A DNA stretch of 64,000 bases. Origin: Bacillota bacterium. GTDB lineage: Bacteria; Bacillota; Clostridia; Lachnospirales; Lachnospiraceae. The notes under the pieces are model-generated. The model ran no database searches, was not told the origin of the DNA, and saw only the letters and a program-made list of their open reading frames with translations. Made by a program: the position numbers and the translations under genes. The stretch is taken from the NCBI GenBank assembly GCA_023439125.1, contig JAEXOU010000010.1, positions 62,001 to 126,000 on the forward strand, in the 5' to 3' direction. Shown here in pieces: positions 56,005-64,000 of the stretch (within the stretch, counting starts at the first letter, position 1; every line of letters starts with the position of its first letter).

Positions 56005-56186
56005 AGAAGGGGCTGTCGCACTTGCTGAATATTGTATAAAAGAATGAAGGGCGATGGTATTTTCGGAGTGCCTTACAAGTCTCCGCACGCACTTTGTGGG
56101 GCTTGTGAGCGTAGCGCGCCGAAGAAAATATACCATCGCCCTTCATTCTTTATTCATACTGCCTTTAGTGTGTAAGCCCCTTTCTT
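56003..56186. repeat. Dispersed palindromic hairpin element (copy 6), best preserved
   Basis: Outer arms AAGAAGGGGCT and AGCCCCTTTCTT enclose AAAGAATGAAGGGCGATGGTA with TACCATCGCCCTTCATTCTTT, and inside is the family core CGGAGTGCCTTACAAGTC, GCGCACTTTGTGG type loop and GCGCGCCGAAGAAAATA. This gives a rod of about 180 bases. It lies between convergent genes and is closely related to the copy at 13.8 kb. Confidence 0.8.
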
Positions 56187-56201
56187 ACATAATTTTTTCA
56201 C

Positions 56202-57599
56202 TTATTCAAGAGGGTTACGAACAATACCTACCAAAAACGGCACTTTATCTTTATATAATATATATATAAATGGCCGATTTAGATTTATTTCTATTTCATC
56301 CTTTGTCCCCCCTGCTGAGACCCTTACCCCCAACTCCGTATAAGAGGATGCAGTGCATCCTTTTTCGTCAATTTCTATTTTTGACGCTTGCAAAATATCG
56401 GATACATATATGTTTTCATCTGTAAATATTGAAAATGCATTTGAATTTTGTTCAAATATTTTCTTGATTCCCATTCTTTCTACTATTGGTATTAAATCGA
56501 TTTTACCCTCATAGGAAAACTTAGGAACGCTTAAAGTTACCTCACCCGCTGAAACCTGATTATTCGTCCAGTCATCGATGATGTCAGATAAATTACCTCT
56601 TTTCTCTATGAAATCATCCACTGACAAGCCTTCCTTTGGAAGTATAAAAAGCATTGATTCAAATTCTTGTAAGTAACACATTGTTGATATGTAATCTTCA
56701 CCAACCATAAATGAACCATCTGAATACTCCTTCTTCATAAAATCACAACTAATCTCCTTATGATCACCCAAGAAAAAGGTCTCTGTTTTTGTATCTTCTT
56801 CTTCAAATGGATATATCCACTCATTATAAAAATCCAAAGTATTTAAGGAGATAAATGAAAATGGATCTCCGACGTCAAGAGAGTCCGTATAGTCAGGTTG
56901 AAATGCAAAATTAGTATTCTCATACACCCATTTTGTCATTAATTCTTGAAAATCACGATTTTTTAAATTGCCTTTATATATTTCAGTCCCATAGTCGCTT
57001 TGGAGCGTATTTAATAAATCATTTTGATAGTTAAATTCGTCACTTAACCACAAAGAATTATTAATATTAAGTCTACCAATGAGTAAGGGTGGGGGTAATC
57101 GTCTCTTCTCTAGGATAGAGATTGCAGTATTCAACTCCAATGCATTGTCTTTATCATCTGAGATATTTAACGCCTCTTGTATCTCAGCCTTTGCTTCTCC
57201 CTCAGATAACTCATTAAGCGTAGATAAGGACAGGTACAAGTTGAGTGGGGCATAGATTAGATTTTCGCCTTCATGGTCTTTCGTCACATGCATTAAGGTC
57301 TCCTCTGTAAAATCATAAAAATTATGCAAAAAGTCATTACTAATATCCTCTTTTTGGTCGGAGATATTAATAGATGAGTCAGCCTCTTCCGTGTCAGCTA
57401 TCATATCAGTAGTGCTTTGTGAGTTATTATCTAAATTCTTCTCCCATGTATCCACCTGTTGTTTTACTGGTTCTTGGCTTTCTCCCAACTTAATGTTTTG
57501 GGACTCTAGTGAATCGTAATCCTTTTTGCCAGAGCATGAAGTGCAAAATATACAAGCTATTATTATAATACTTAAATAGAGCTTAACCGGCTGCTTCAT
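56202..57599 (-). CDS. Serpin-family lipoprotein
   Basis: A 465-residue lipoprotein: lipobox near FCTSCSG, an acidic linker (about 25-95), then a full serpin domain. Serpin marks are the NSLW strand, FISLNTLDFYNEW (from NAVYF..W), and the C-terminal RPFIYILYKDKVPFLVGIVRNP. The hinge of the reactive loop reads EIDEKGCTASSYTELG, small residues as in inhibitory serpins, so it may still trap proteases. In cellulolytic clostridia serpins protect extracellular enzymes. The C-terminal loop before the last strand is short, and the P1 residue cannot be fixed. Confidence 0.85.
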   Translation of the reverse strand: MKQPVKLYLSIIIIACIFCTSCSGKKDYDSLESQNIKLGESQEPVKQQVDTWEKNLDNNSQSTTDMIADTEEADSSINISDQKEDISNDFLHNFYDFTEETLMHVTKDHEGENLIYAPLNLYLSLSTLNELSEGEAKAEIQEALNISDDKDNALELNTAISILEKRRLPPPLLIGRLNINNSLWLSDEFNYQNDLLNTLQSDYGTEIYKGNLKNRDFQELMTKWVYENTNFAFQPDYTDSLDVGDPFSFISLNTLDFYNEWIYPFEEEDTKTETFFLGDHKEISCDFMKKEYSDGSFMVGEDYISTMCYLQEFESMLFILPKEGLSVDDFIEKRGNLSDIIDDWTNNQVSAGEVTLSVPKFSYEGKIDLIPIVERMGIKKIFEQNSNAFSIFTDENIYVSDILQASKIEIDEKGCTASSYTELGVRVSAGGTKDEIEINLNRPFIYILYKDKVPFLVGIVRNPLE

Positions 57600-57991
57600 A
57601 GATTAAATACTCCTTTCTATAAAAATACAGGGCTGATTCAATGGATAATTAATTAATATTTTAATATACTGTAAACCATGCAAACGTACCTAACGCGTAT
57701 TTAGAATAGACTACATTTTTATCATATGTAAAAATTATACTCCTATAGTATTTATAAATCAATAAGTATGGCATTAATTGTAAATTTCTTTAATGATTTT
57801 TCAATTAACTACAACTGGTGGTTTACTATCAGTCCTAATAAAGGCTTTATTACCTAAAAAGTAGGGGCACATGCACACAAGATTGCAAAAAAAATCGGGA
57901 AACGCTTTATTCTAGCGTTTCCCGACTACTTAATTGTCCAGGGCCATTTAGTCCTTTCCATTTTTAGTATCAAATAATTCCTATATGATTA
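57600..57991. other. Intergenic region with the terminator of the lipoprotein gene
   Basis: TCGGGAAACGCT (57895-57906) pairs with AGCGTTTCCCGA (57914-57925), and on the minus strand a run of eight T follows. It ends the upstream lipoprotein gene. The remaining sequence up to the serpin start is AT-rich and should contain the serpin promoter; nothing else is visible. Confidence 0.7.
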
Positions 57992-59323
57992 TTACTTAAC
58001 ATTCATCATTTCCTTATACTCACTTGTCTTTGGAGAATAGTTGACTTCTATTTGTGTTAACTTTCCTTCATAGCAATAGAAGTCATATCCATACCAAGTG
58101 CTCTTCTCATCGTTAACTACAAACGATACAGAACTCGTTGTTTCATTTTTCTCTGTATCATATCCCTTTAATGCACTCTCAAGCTCTTTTAGTGCCATTC
58201 CAGTATGTATGTTTGTGGAAATTTTCAGCTCAATATTTTTTCCAGCTTTTATTTCCTGTACAAAGCAATTTTCACTTGCAGTAGCATTACCAGTATAATT
58301 TTTTGCATATACTGAAAATGTCTGGTTATCTTTCATTAATGTTATATTATCTATATCATCACCTGCAATTACTTGAGGACTTTTGCTCTCAACAATTTCC
58401 CAACCATTCTTAATAAATTCAGATACCGGAGTTGGCAACTGATATAAATCACCTTCCAATTCTAACGAATAATCCAAAAGATTATCACTTAATTTAGTTG
58501 GTGCTTTATATGCAAAAATAATTTCTGGAATGGCATCATCCACTTCACTCAATCTAAAATCTTCTGGCTCAATGAAATTCTCAATCTTAATTTCACTAAT
58601 AACATTACCATTGTCCATATCAAAGGAGAAATAAAGTTGTTGGTACGCATCCAATGAATATGTCATAGTCTTTAAAGAGTCACCTTCATATTCATTGCTA
58701 GGTTCTCCATAAGCTTTCTTGATATCATCATAGGTAGATACACCATATTGAATTCCTTTTGACAAAGTAATGTTAATATCTCCTAATTCCATATAGTCAC
58801 TATTGAAAGCTAATGCTCCAACATAACAATCTTTATAGGCTAATTCATTAATATCAAAATTGATTAGTCGCACATCTATTTCCCTATCTCCATTGGAAAA
58901 ATCCTCTCCAAACGTATAATAGTTTGAAGGAAGTTTTGTAGTCTCATCTCCATCATATGTCCAACCTGTTGCAACAAAATCAGAATATTTCATTGGTAAC
59001 TCATAAATGACTCCATCAATGGAAACTTGGAAATCAAAAATACTATCCGATAACTCAGTAGGGCCACCTTGATACGTAAGTTCTGCTGGAGCTTGTGTTG
59101 GTTCTATTATAACTTCTGGTTCTTGCGTTGGTGTCTCAATTACTTCTGGTTCTTTCGTTGGTGTCTCGATTACTTCTGGTGTAGGCGTAGATATTGTTGT
59201 AACCGTAGGTTCTATAGTAGTCGTCAATGTTGATTCTCCTATTGTTTTCTTAGATCTATCACATCCACTAATACTGAGTGCAACAACTATTAATATACCG
59301 ATTACATATTTCTTCTTATTCAT
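57992..59323 (-). CDS. Surface lipoprotein with proline/threonine-rich linker, unknown function
   Basis: A 443-residue lipoprotein: signal peptide with lipobox (LSISGC), then a repeated acidic linker (three units of TPTxEPEVIE), then two similar domains of about 150 residues, each starting with LSDSIFDFQVSIDG or LSDNLLDYSLELEG and ending in a KKAYGEP-like phrase. They are internal duplicates, a common style for clostridial surface proteins. No enzyme motif is seen. The ATG at 59323 sits 6 bases after GGGGGAA; a longer form would begin inside the ribosome site. Confidence 0.75.
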   Translation of the reverse strand: MNKKKYVIGILIVVALSISGCDRSKKTIGESTLTTTIEPTVTTISTPTPEVIETPTKEPEVIETPTQEPEVIIEPTQAPAELTYQGGPTELSDSIFDFQVSIDGVIYELPMKYSDFVATGWTYDGDETTKLPSNYYTFGEDFSNGDREIDVRLINFDINELAYKDCYVGALAFNSDYMELGDINITLSKGIQYGVSTYDDIKKAYGEPSNEYEGDSLKTMTYSLDAYQQLYFSFDMDNGNVISEIKIENFIEPEDFRLSEVDDAIPEIIFAYKAPTKLSDNLLDYSLELEGDLYQLPTPVSEFIKNGWEIVESKSPQVIAGDDIDNITLMKDNQTFSVYAKNYTGNATASENCFVQEIKAGKNIELKISTNIHTGMALKELESALKGYDTEKNETTSSVSFVVNDEKSTWYGYDFYCYEGKLTQIEVNYSPKTSEYKEMMNVK

Positions 59324-59356
59324 ACATTTTCCCCCATTTTTCGTTAAAATTTTCAT

Positions 59357-59675
59357 CTATGCTATTTTACTATACATGGTATATATTTACAAGTAAATTT
59401 TATACAATAAAAGAAATACTTTTCTAATGTTTTCCTTTTATATTGCTATAAAAAAAAAGCCTTTGAAACACTTGATTTCAAAGACTTTCTTATATTCCAG
59501 GGGCAGTAGGATTTGAACAAATGCCCTATTGCTCAAATACGCATAGAAAGGGGCTTCCCGCATGTCCTTTTTGATGTATAATCAGAGGTGTAATCATATT
59601 CAATAATCACACCGTATAAATCACAACCATATTTACAGATATGCAGTATCAATTGTATATTAGGGAATAATGTTT
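59357..59675. other. Gap holding the tRNA-Trp 3' fragment and its terminator
   Basis: A hairpin at 59450-59490 (AAAGCCTTTGAAA with TTTCAAAGACTTT) is followed by a copy of the tRNA-Trp 3' end at 59498-59518. On the minus strand the order is tRNA fragment then terminator, the same as at the intact tRNA. The rest of the gap shows no gene; a 42-codon minus-strand stretch ending at about 59547 without start codon may be a gene remnant. Confidence 0.55.
59498..59518. repeat. tRNA-Trp 3'-end duplicate, putative att site
   Basis: Identical over 21 bases to positions 61045-61065, which form the 3' end and T-arm of the intact tRNA-Trp. Both copies are followed by a tRNA-type terminator. Together they bracket 1.5 kb with a single hydrolase gene. 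Integrases that use the tRNA 3' end leave exactly this pattern. Confidence 0.65.
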
Positions 59676-60818
59676 TTATATATCAACGTTTACATTTAAA
59701 CATGCTGGCAAAATAAATTCTGGAATCATAAGATTTAAAAAGTAACTCTTATCCTTAATAAAATCAACGTGTGAATAAGCAACAAGAACAATATTGAGCT
59801 CAGGAAAAATTAATAACTTTTGACCACCCGCACCAGCTGCTGAATATGTAACATATTTATTTCCGGTTGCTTCATCAGTCTCATCCTTGATATACCATAA
59901 ATAACCATAGTGAAAGCCGTAATCCCAATAATAAGATCTCTCCAGAGATTCACTAATCCAATTTTGAGGTACTATTTCTTTTCCTTTCCAATTACCGTTA
60001 TGAATTATTAAAAATCCTATTTTTGCCATGTCATAAGGTTTTAGAAATAAATTTCCACCTCCAAAGCTATTCCCTTTAGTGTCGTTATCCCATATAAACT
60101 GATTTATTCCTAATGGATCAAATAAATACTTTTTGGCAAACTTAGCTGCATTCATTCCGGTCGTCTTTGTTATGATAGCTGATAGTATGTGTGTATTAGC
60201 TGAATTATACTCAAAATTAGTTCCTGGCGAACTTTGCAACGGCCTCTTCAAAATATGGTCTACCCAATCTTTACTTTTAATCAATTTTATAGGTTCCATT
60301 CCCTTATCAACTGAACTTAATCCTGATTTCATAGTAAGCAGGTGTTTAATAGATATACTCTTTTTATCATCATCTGAACTGATACTAGGGTGATCACAAA
60401 AAAATAACCCTAAATTATCTTCAATACTGCTAATAAATCCTTCTTTTATTGCAATACCGATTAAAATAGATATTATACTTTTCGTGGCTGATCTGATATT
60501 CCATTTCTCAGATTTTTCTTCTATGAAGGTCCCATTTGGTGAGTGGAATGCTAAAACAGACATTGATTTCCTTATTACTTTTGAAAAGATAGATTCATAA
60601 GGCTTCTTATTGACATTTTCAAATACCATAGTTTCATTCTGATATACAGATATACTTCTGTACGATGGAAAGTTCGTTTTCAGGTAATCAATAGCAGCTT
60701 GAAGTTTTTCGATATTTAGCCTTTTAGCATCAAATATGAAAGAGGCTTGATCATCAATTACTGACGGTTCACTGGCCTGTTTTAAGTCTATATCATTCAT
60801 ATAAAACCCCTTTGTCAT
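59676..60818 (-). CDS. Serine hydrolase of the beta-lactamase class C / 6-aminohexanoate hydrolase type
   Basis: A 380-residue protein with the S-x-x-K motif in RSATKS, the tyrosine motif as EYNSANTHILS and the C-terminal AAGAGGQK loop in place of KTG. This is the penicillin-binding-protein-like fold used by class C beta-lactamases, esterases and NylB amidases. There is no signal peptide, so a role in antibiotic resistance is unlikely. A start at 60800 is also possible. It is the only gene between two copies of the tRNA-Trp 3' end and may have come with the integrated segment. Confidence 0.82.
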   Translation of the reverse strand: MTKGFYMNDIDLKQASEPSVIDDQASFIFDAKRLNIEKLQAAIDYLKTNFPSYRSISVYQNETMVFENVNKKPYESIFSKVIRKSMSVLAFHSPNGTFIEEKSEKWNIRSATKSIISILIGIAIKEGFISSIEDNLGLFFCDHPSISSDDDKKSISIKHLLTMKSGLSSVDKGMEPIKLIKSKDWVDHILKRPLQSSPGTNFEYNSANTHILSAIITKTTGMNAAKFAKKYLFDPLGINQFIWDNDTKGNSFGGGNLFLKPYDMAKIGFLIIHNGNWKGKEIVPQNWISESLERSYYWDYGFHYGYLWYIKDETDEATGNKYVTYSAAGAGGQKLLIFPELNIVLVAYSHVDFIKDKSYFLNLMIPEFILPACLNVNVDI

Positions 60819-61001
60819 TTAATTCCTACATTATACCATATATTACCATAAGAATACAATGTAAAAGTTACTAAAATACATCCTATTTCTCTTCGACTAG
60901 AATGTATCAAGAAATAGGTCGTAGGATATTTCCCACGCCCCTTTCCCTCAGTTGTCAGGAAACCTAGATTAGTCTTGAATAAACTCGCAATTTTCGTACG
61001 C

Positions 61002-61040
61002 AAAAAAAGCCCTGAAACCATTAGATCTCAAGGCTTTTTA
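61002..61040 (-). terminator. Terminator of tRNA-Trp
   Basis: On the minus strand AAAAAGCCTTGAGA folds on TTTCAGGGCTTTTTTT directly behind the tRNA gene. Confidence 0.8.
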
Positions 61041-61045
61041 TTAAC

Positions 61046-61117
61046 AGGGGCAGTAGGATTTGAACCCACGACCTGCGGTTTTGGAGACCGTTATTCTACC
61101 AGCTGAACTATACCCCT
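61046..61117 (-). tRNA. trnW: tRNA-Trp (anticodon CCA)
   Basis: 72 bases that fold as a cloverleaf: acceptor AGGGGTA with TGCCCCT, D-arm GTTC...GAAT, anticodon loop CTCCAAA with CCA at 34-36, T-loop GTTCAAATC. The 3' CCA is not encoded. One weak pair lies at the base of the anticodon stem. The 3' end is duplicated at 59498-59518. Confidence 0.93.
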
Positions 61118-61258
61118 ATTTGTTGTACGGCTTCACCGTGCTTAAATATATTACTATGAATTGTTTGAATTGTCAATACCATTCTGAATAATTTTTTTAA
61201 TTTAGGCAAATAAATAATTAATTTGCAAACCTAACTTCCACCCCATCAATTTCATTCG

Positions 61259-61453
61259 TCATTTTGCACATCGATTAACTTGCTAAAAATGGGATGACAT
61301 ACATAATTCAGAAGCAACTGTTATGAAGTCGTCGGTACTTGGGGCCTGTATTTTAGGCCCTTATGTACCGTTACGGCTTCATTCAAGCGAAAGCGTGTTG
61401 CGGATGAATTATGTTTGTCATCCCATATCAGAGCATTTCATTGTGCAAAATGA
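61259..61453. repeat. Structured 195-bp hairpin, first of two tandem copies
   Basis: Arms TCATTTTGCACA and TGTGCAAAATGA frame GGGATGACA (61291-61299) paired with TGTCATCCC (61416-61424), then ATGAAGTCGTCGGTAC with GTACCGTTACGGCTTCAT, and a tip GGGCC...GGCCC. It is highly structured and non-coding. See the second copy for a compensatory change. Confidence 0.75.
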
Positions 61454-61459
61454 CTTCAA

Positions 61460-61655
61460 TCATTTTGCACATCGATTAACTTGCTAAAAATGAGATGACA
61501 TACATAATTCAGAAGCAACTGTTATGAAGTCGTCGGTACTTGGGGCCTGTCTTTTAGGCCCTTATGTACCGTTACGACTTCATTCAAGCGAAAGCGTGTT
61601 GCGGATGAATTATGTTTGTCATCTCATTCTCATAACATTGCTATGTGCAAAATGA
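61460..61655. repeat. Structured hairpin, second tandem copy with compensatory change
   Basis: Same arms as the first copy, 201 bp on. Here GAGATGACA pairs with TGTCATCTC, both strands having changed together from G-C to A-T, and GTACCGTTACGACTTCAT restores a better pair. This covariation points to selection on the folded form, or to a palindromic unit. It lies between tRNA-Trp and the 3' end of an oxidoreductase gene. Confidence 0.75.
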
Positions 61656-61665
61656 AGTCCTATAT

Positions 61666-63066
61666 CTAAACTAATCTTCTACCCATTAAGACACCCATAA
61701 CAGAAGCCATCATAAGGCCACGAGTCCATCCAGAGGAATCACCTAGGCAATGTAAGCCTTGTATATTTGTAGTAAATTGATCATCCATCTTGATTCGATT
61801 ACTATAGAACTTTAATTCAGGGGAATATAATAATGTTTCAGTACTTGCAAAACCAGGTACTACATTATCAACAGCCTGAATAAAGTTTATGATATTCGTC
61901 ATTGCACGATATGGCATTGCTGCTGTAATATCTCCTGCTACCGCATCTGGTAACGTCGGACGAACATTACTCTGGCTTAATTCCTTTGGCCAAGTTCTCT
62001 TACCAGAAAGGATGTCACCGTAACGTTGAACTAGGATGTGTCCACAACTTAACATATTAGTTAATTCACCAACCTTTTGCGCATAAGCAATTGGTTGATT
62101 GAACGGTTGATTAAAGTTATGAGAAACCAAGATTGCCAAGTTCGTATTATTGGATTTTGTCTCCTTATAGGAATGTCCATTAACAACCGCCAAATCATTG
62201 TCATAATTCTCTTGACTTACGAAACCGCCTGGGTTCTGACAAAACGTTCTAACTTTATTCTTAAATGGTGCTGGATATCCGATTAACTTCGATTCATAAA
62301 GAACCTTATTGACATCCTCCATAATCTCATTACGAACTTCAACACGTACACCAATATCAACAGTTCCTGGCTGATGAGCAATATCATGTTCTTCACATAA
62401 ATTCTCTAACCAATCAGCACCTTTTCTTCCAGTAGCTACAATAATATTAGTACCCATCAATTCAAGAACATCGTCATGATGAAGTGTATTCTCTATAATT
62501 GCACCTTTACATACATTATCTTCTATAATTAAATTATTACAGTGGTAATCAAAATAAATTTCTACACCGTTATTAAGTAAGAATTGTTCGATGCTATGAT
62601 AAATTTCTTGAGCTTTTTCTGTACCAAGATGACGTATTGGGCAATCGACAAGCTTAAGACCAGCCTGAATTGCACGTCTACGAATCTCCTTCGTCTTCTC
62701 TGGTTCACTAACTCCCTCAATCTTTTGATCGGCACCAAATTCAAGATAAATCTGATCCGTATAATTAATTGTTTCTTGTGCCAAGTCTTCGCCAATTAAT
62801 GTTGGGAGATCTCCTCCAACCTCGTAACTTAAAGAAAGTTTACCATCTGAAAATGCACCTGCGCCAGAAAATCCAGTTGTAATATGGCAATATGGCTTAC
62901 AATTAACACATTGTTTTGTTTTTGTTTTTGGACAACGACGCTTCTCTACAGGCTTTCCCTTCTCAACTATAGCAATAGTTTTCTTGCTACCTTTTTTAAT
63001 CATCTCCAAAGCTGTAAAAATACCCGCTGGCCCTGCACCTATAATAACAACATCATATTGCTTCAT
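61666..63066 (-). CDS. NAD(P)/FAD-dependent oxidoreductase
   Basis: A 466-residue flavoprotein. The N-terminal Rossmann motif is VVIIGAGPAGIFTALE, followed by a cysteine-rich KTKTKQCVNCKPYC block and GAGAFSDGKLSLS; the second dinucleotide motif is IIVATGRKGADW. The C-terminal GDSSGWTRGLMMASVMG is typical of the COG2509 group (uncharacterised FAD-dependent dehydrogenases). Substrate unknown; the four-cysteine segment may bind a metal or Fe-S cluster. It is transcribed alone and ends at the tandem hairpins. Confidence 0.9.
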   Translation of the reverse strand: MKQYDVVIIGAGPAGIFTALEMIKKGSKKTIAIVEKGKPVEKRRCPKTKTKQCVNCKPYCHITTGFSGAGAFSDGKLSLSYEVGGDLPTLIGEDLAQETINYTDQIYLEFGADQKIEGVSEPEKTKEIRRRAIQAGLKLVDCPIRHLGTEKAQEIYHSIEQFLLNNGVEIYFDYHCNNLIIEDNVCKGAIIENTLHHDDVLELMGTNIIVATGRKGADWLENLCEEHDIAHQPGTVDIGVRVEVRNEIMEDVNKVLYESKLIGYPAPFKNKVRTFCQNPGGFVSQENYDNDLAVVNGHSYKETKSNNTNLAILVSHNFNQPFNQPIAYAQKVGELTNMLSCGHILVQRYGDILSGKRTWPKELSQSNVRPTLPDAVAGDITAAMPYRAMTNIINFIQAVDNVVPGFASTETLLYSPELKFYSNRIKMDDQFTTNIQGLHCLGDSSGWTRGLMMASVMGVLMGRRLV

Positions 63067-63217
63067 TTACATCTTCCTTTCATTGGATAGCACAATTAGG
63101 CTTCCCCTTATTCGTAATTTATTAGAAATTTTATCCACAAAAACCACATGACAATTATATAAGAAGTCAATTCATAAGTCAAGAATTCGAAAGCTTGAAA
63201 TTAATATTAGAACATCT

Positions 63218-63883
63218 TTATTTGCGAATTTTCTTTTCTATGAACTGAAAAATACTTTCAATTATAATCGTTGCAATTAGATAGCAAATAATGCTCACAG
63301 CAATCGAAAAGAAAGGGTACATCGTTCGTTGACCAATTCGATTCATTACTTCGGTTAAATCATTTACTGTGATGTAGCCAACAATCGTAGTCCACTGTAA
63401 TATTTGTATGCACAGACGTTTTGTCATAAATAGCGTATCTTCAAGCATCTGTGGTAAAGTTACAGTAAAATACACTTGTCGCAAGCGTTTTATGATCACC
63501 TCATCTTGTTCCTCGCTCGCTTTCTTAACCTGTCTTGCTAATATTTCAGACATGTTGCCTGCTCCATACATGCCAATTGTAATTCCCGATAATAAGGTAA
63601 GATTCAGGTTCACATTTTTAAATACTACATAATACATCAATAAAAGTAATAATAAAACAGGTGTGCTTCGTAAAAGGAAACTAATTGCTGAACAGATGGC
63701 ACATATGATTCTTTGATCATAAGACATAAAATAGCTAATAAGTGCTCCGAGAATAAAAGTTACGCCCCATGCAATCATAGTAATTGCAAAAGTAACGATG
63801 ACACTTTTTATTATAATGTAATAAGCATCTCCGGAGATTAGGTTATTGTTAACCGCATCCATCAAATTACTTAATATACTCAT
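63218..63883 (-). CDS. Amino-acid ABC transporter permease (HisM/GlnP-like)
   Basis: A 221-residue membrane protein with about five helices. The family features are FLLRSTPVLLLLLLMYYV, the ISYFMSYDQR link and a weak EAA loop (IKRLRQVYFTVTLPQMLEDTLF). It matches the permeases of polar amino acid importers. It starts 9 bp after the stop of the upstream gene, so the two share one operon. The matching ATPase and binding protein are outside the window. Confidence 0.85.
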   Translation of the reverse strand: MSILSNLMDAVNNNLISGDAYYIIIKSVIVTFAITMIAWGVTFILGALISYFMSYDQRIICAICSAISFLLRSTPVLLLLLLMYYVVFKNVNLNLTLLSGITIGMYGAGNMSEILARQVKKASEEQDEVIIKRLRQVYFTVTLPQMLEDTLFMTKRLCIQILQWTTIVGYITVNDLTEVMNRIGQRTMYPFFSIAVSIICYLIATIIIESIFQFIEKKIRK

Positions 63884-63892
63884 ATTAGCCCC

Positions 63893-64000
63893 CTATTCTA
63901 AAACCAGATAGGAATACTTATACATTGAATAGTATCCATCTGTCATAATGTAATTCTTTTGATCTGTTAAGGTACTTTTACTCGTACCATAGCAAAATAG
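63893..64000 (-). CDS. C-terminal end of an upstream operon gene (partial)
   Basis: An open frame enters from the right edge and ends with TAG at 63893-63895, coding 35 residues (ending YSMYKYSYLVLE). Its stop is 9 bp before the ABC permease start. The tail is too short to name; a second permease or a solute-binding protein would be usual here. Confidence 0.5.
   Translation of the reverse strand, partial: LFCYGTSKSTLTDQKNYIMTDGYYSMYKYSYLVLE

Noticed and set aside
56054..56269. 71-codon frame over the 56-kb palindrome
   Set aside because: Same reason: translation of the repeat core, with overlap into the serpin 3' end.
59498..59545. A second tRNA gene
   Set aside because: Only the 3' 21 bases match; the anticodon and D arms cannot be formed from the sequence that follows.
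59676..60818. Beta-lactamase resistance gene
   Set aside because: The fold is right, but there is no signal peptide and the third motif is not KTG, so an esterase or amidase role is more likely.
60815..61021. 68-codon frame between the hydrolase and tRNA-Trp
   Set aside because: No ribosome site and no recognisable homology; it overlaps the hydrolase start and the tRNA terminator.

Overview
The window reads as a low-GC, spore-forming Firmicute chromosome, most like a Lachnospiraceae clostridium of the Clostridium (Lachnoclostridium) phytofermentans type. Reasons: AT-rich DNA with strong AGGAGG ribosome sites, an alpha/beta-type small acid-soluble spore protein, AddAB instead of RecBCD, ROK-controlled xylulokinase, clostripain-type peptidase, a bacterial serpin and several large secreted lipoproteins.

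Region 1 (1 to about 12,040) is a mobile island. It opens with a TniQ/TnsD-type transposition protein that runs off the left edge (minus strand). A long plus-strand operon follows: a calcineurin-like phosphoesterase with a C-terminal adaptor-like domain, a helical protein, two P-loop GTPases of the DO-GTPase1/DO-GTPase2 kind, a GAP1-type protein with the N-terminal TLHGY...GHxLL signature, and a 1467-residue protein laid out like animal SAMD9/SAMD9L (HEPN-like N-terminus, VIDFD region, STAND P-loop, helical repeats, OB-like segment, extra C-terminus). The first five genes overlap or are coupled; the sixth starts 51 bp later with its own strong ribosome site. Four spaced copies of a roughly 21-bp palindromic repeat close the island at 11,904-12,031 and are the best candidate for the transposon end. 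I read this as a predicted NTPase-based conflict/antiphage system carried as Tn7-like cargo. It is the most interesting part of the window.

Region 2 (12,265-33,400) is core genome: phospholipase D/cardiolipin synthase, Hsp33 with a methyltransferase, xylulokinase divergent from its ROK regulator with a visible operator, lipid kinase with a spore protein, the addB-addA recombination operon, an FMN-binding-like membrane protein, NAD synthetase, a PflX-like radical SAM protein, a likely 6S RNA with a near-consensus promoter and terminator, and a two-component system.

Region 3 (33,600-57,600) holds cell-surface and housekeeping genes: Ig-like protein, a large 5'-nucleotidase-like surface protein, PHP phosphoesterase, yajC-tgt, a GGDEF-EAL protein, clostripain-family lipoprotein, methionine aminopeptidase, DedA-family protein, an ArsR/HMA/CadA metal-efflux operon with operator, GNAT, bacteriohemerythrin, LytR-CpsA-Psr protein, diaminopimelate decarboxylase, a P-loop kinase-like protein and a serpin lipoprotein.

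Region 4 (57,990-64,000) has another lipoprotein, a beta-lactamase-fold hydrolase bracketed by a tRNA-Trp 3'-end duplication (a likely small or decayed integrated element), tRNA-Trp, two tandem 195-bp structured hairpins with a compensatory base change, an FAD oxidoreductase and part of an ABC transporter operon.

Across the window, intergenic hairpin elements recur that share a core while their outer arms differ but remain self-complementary. Most lie between convergent genes, so they probably act as two-way terminators, mobile palindromic units, or both.
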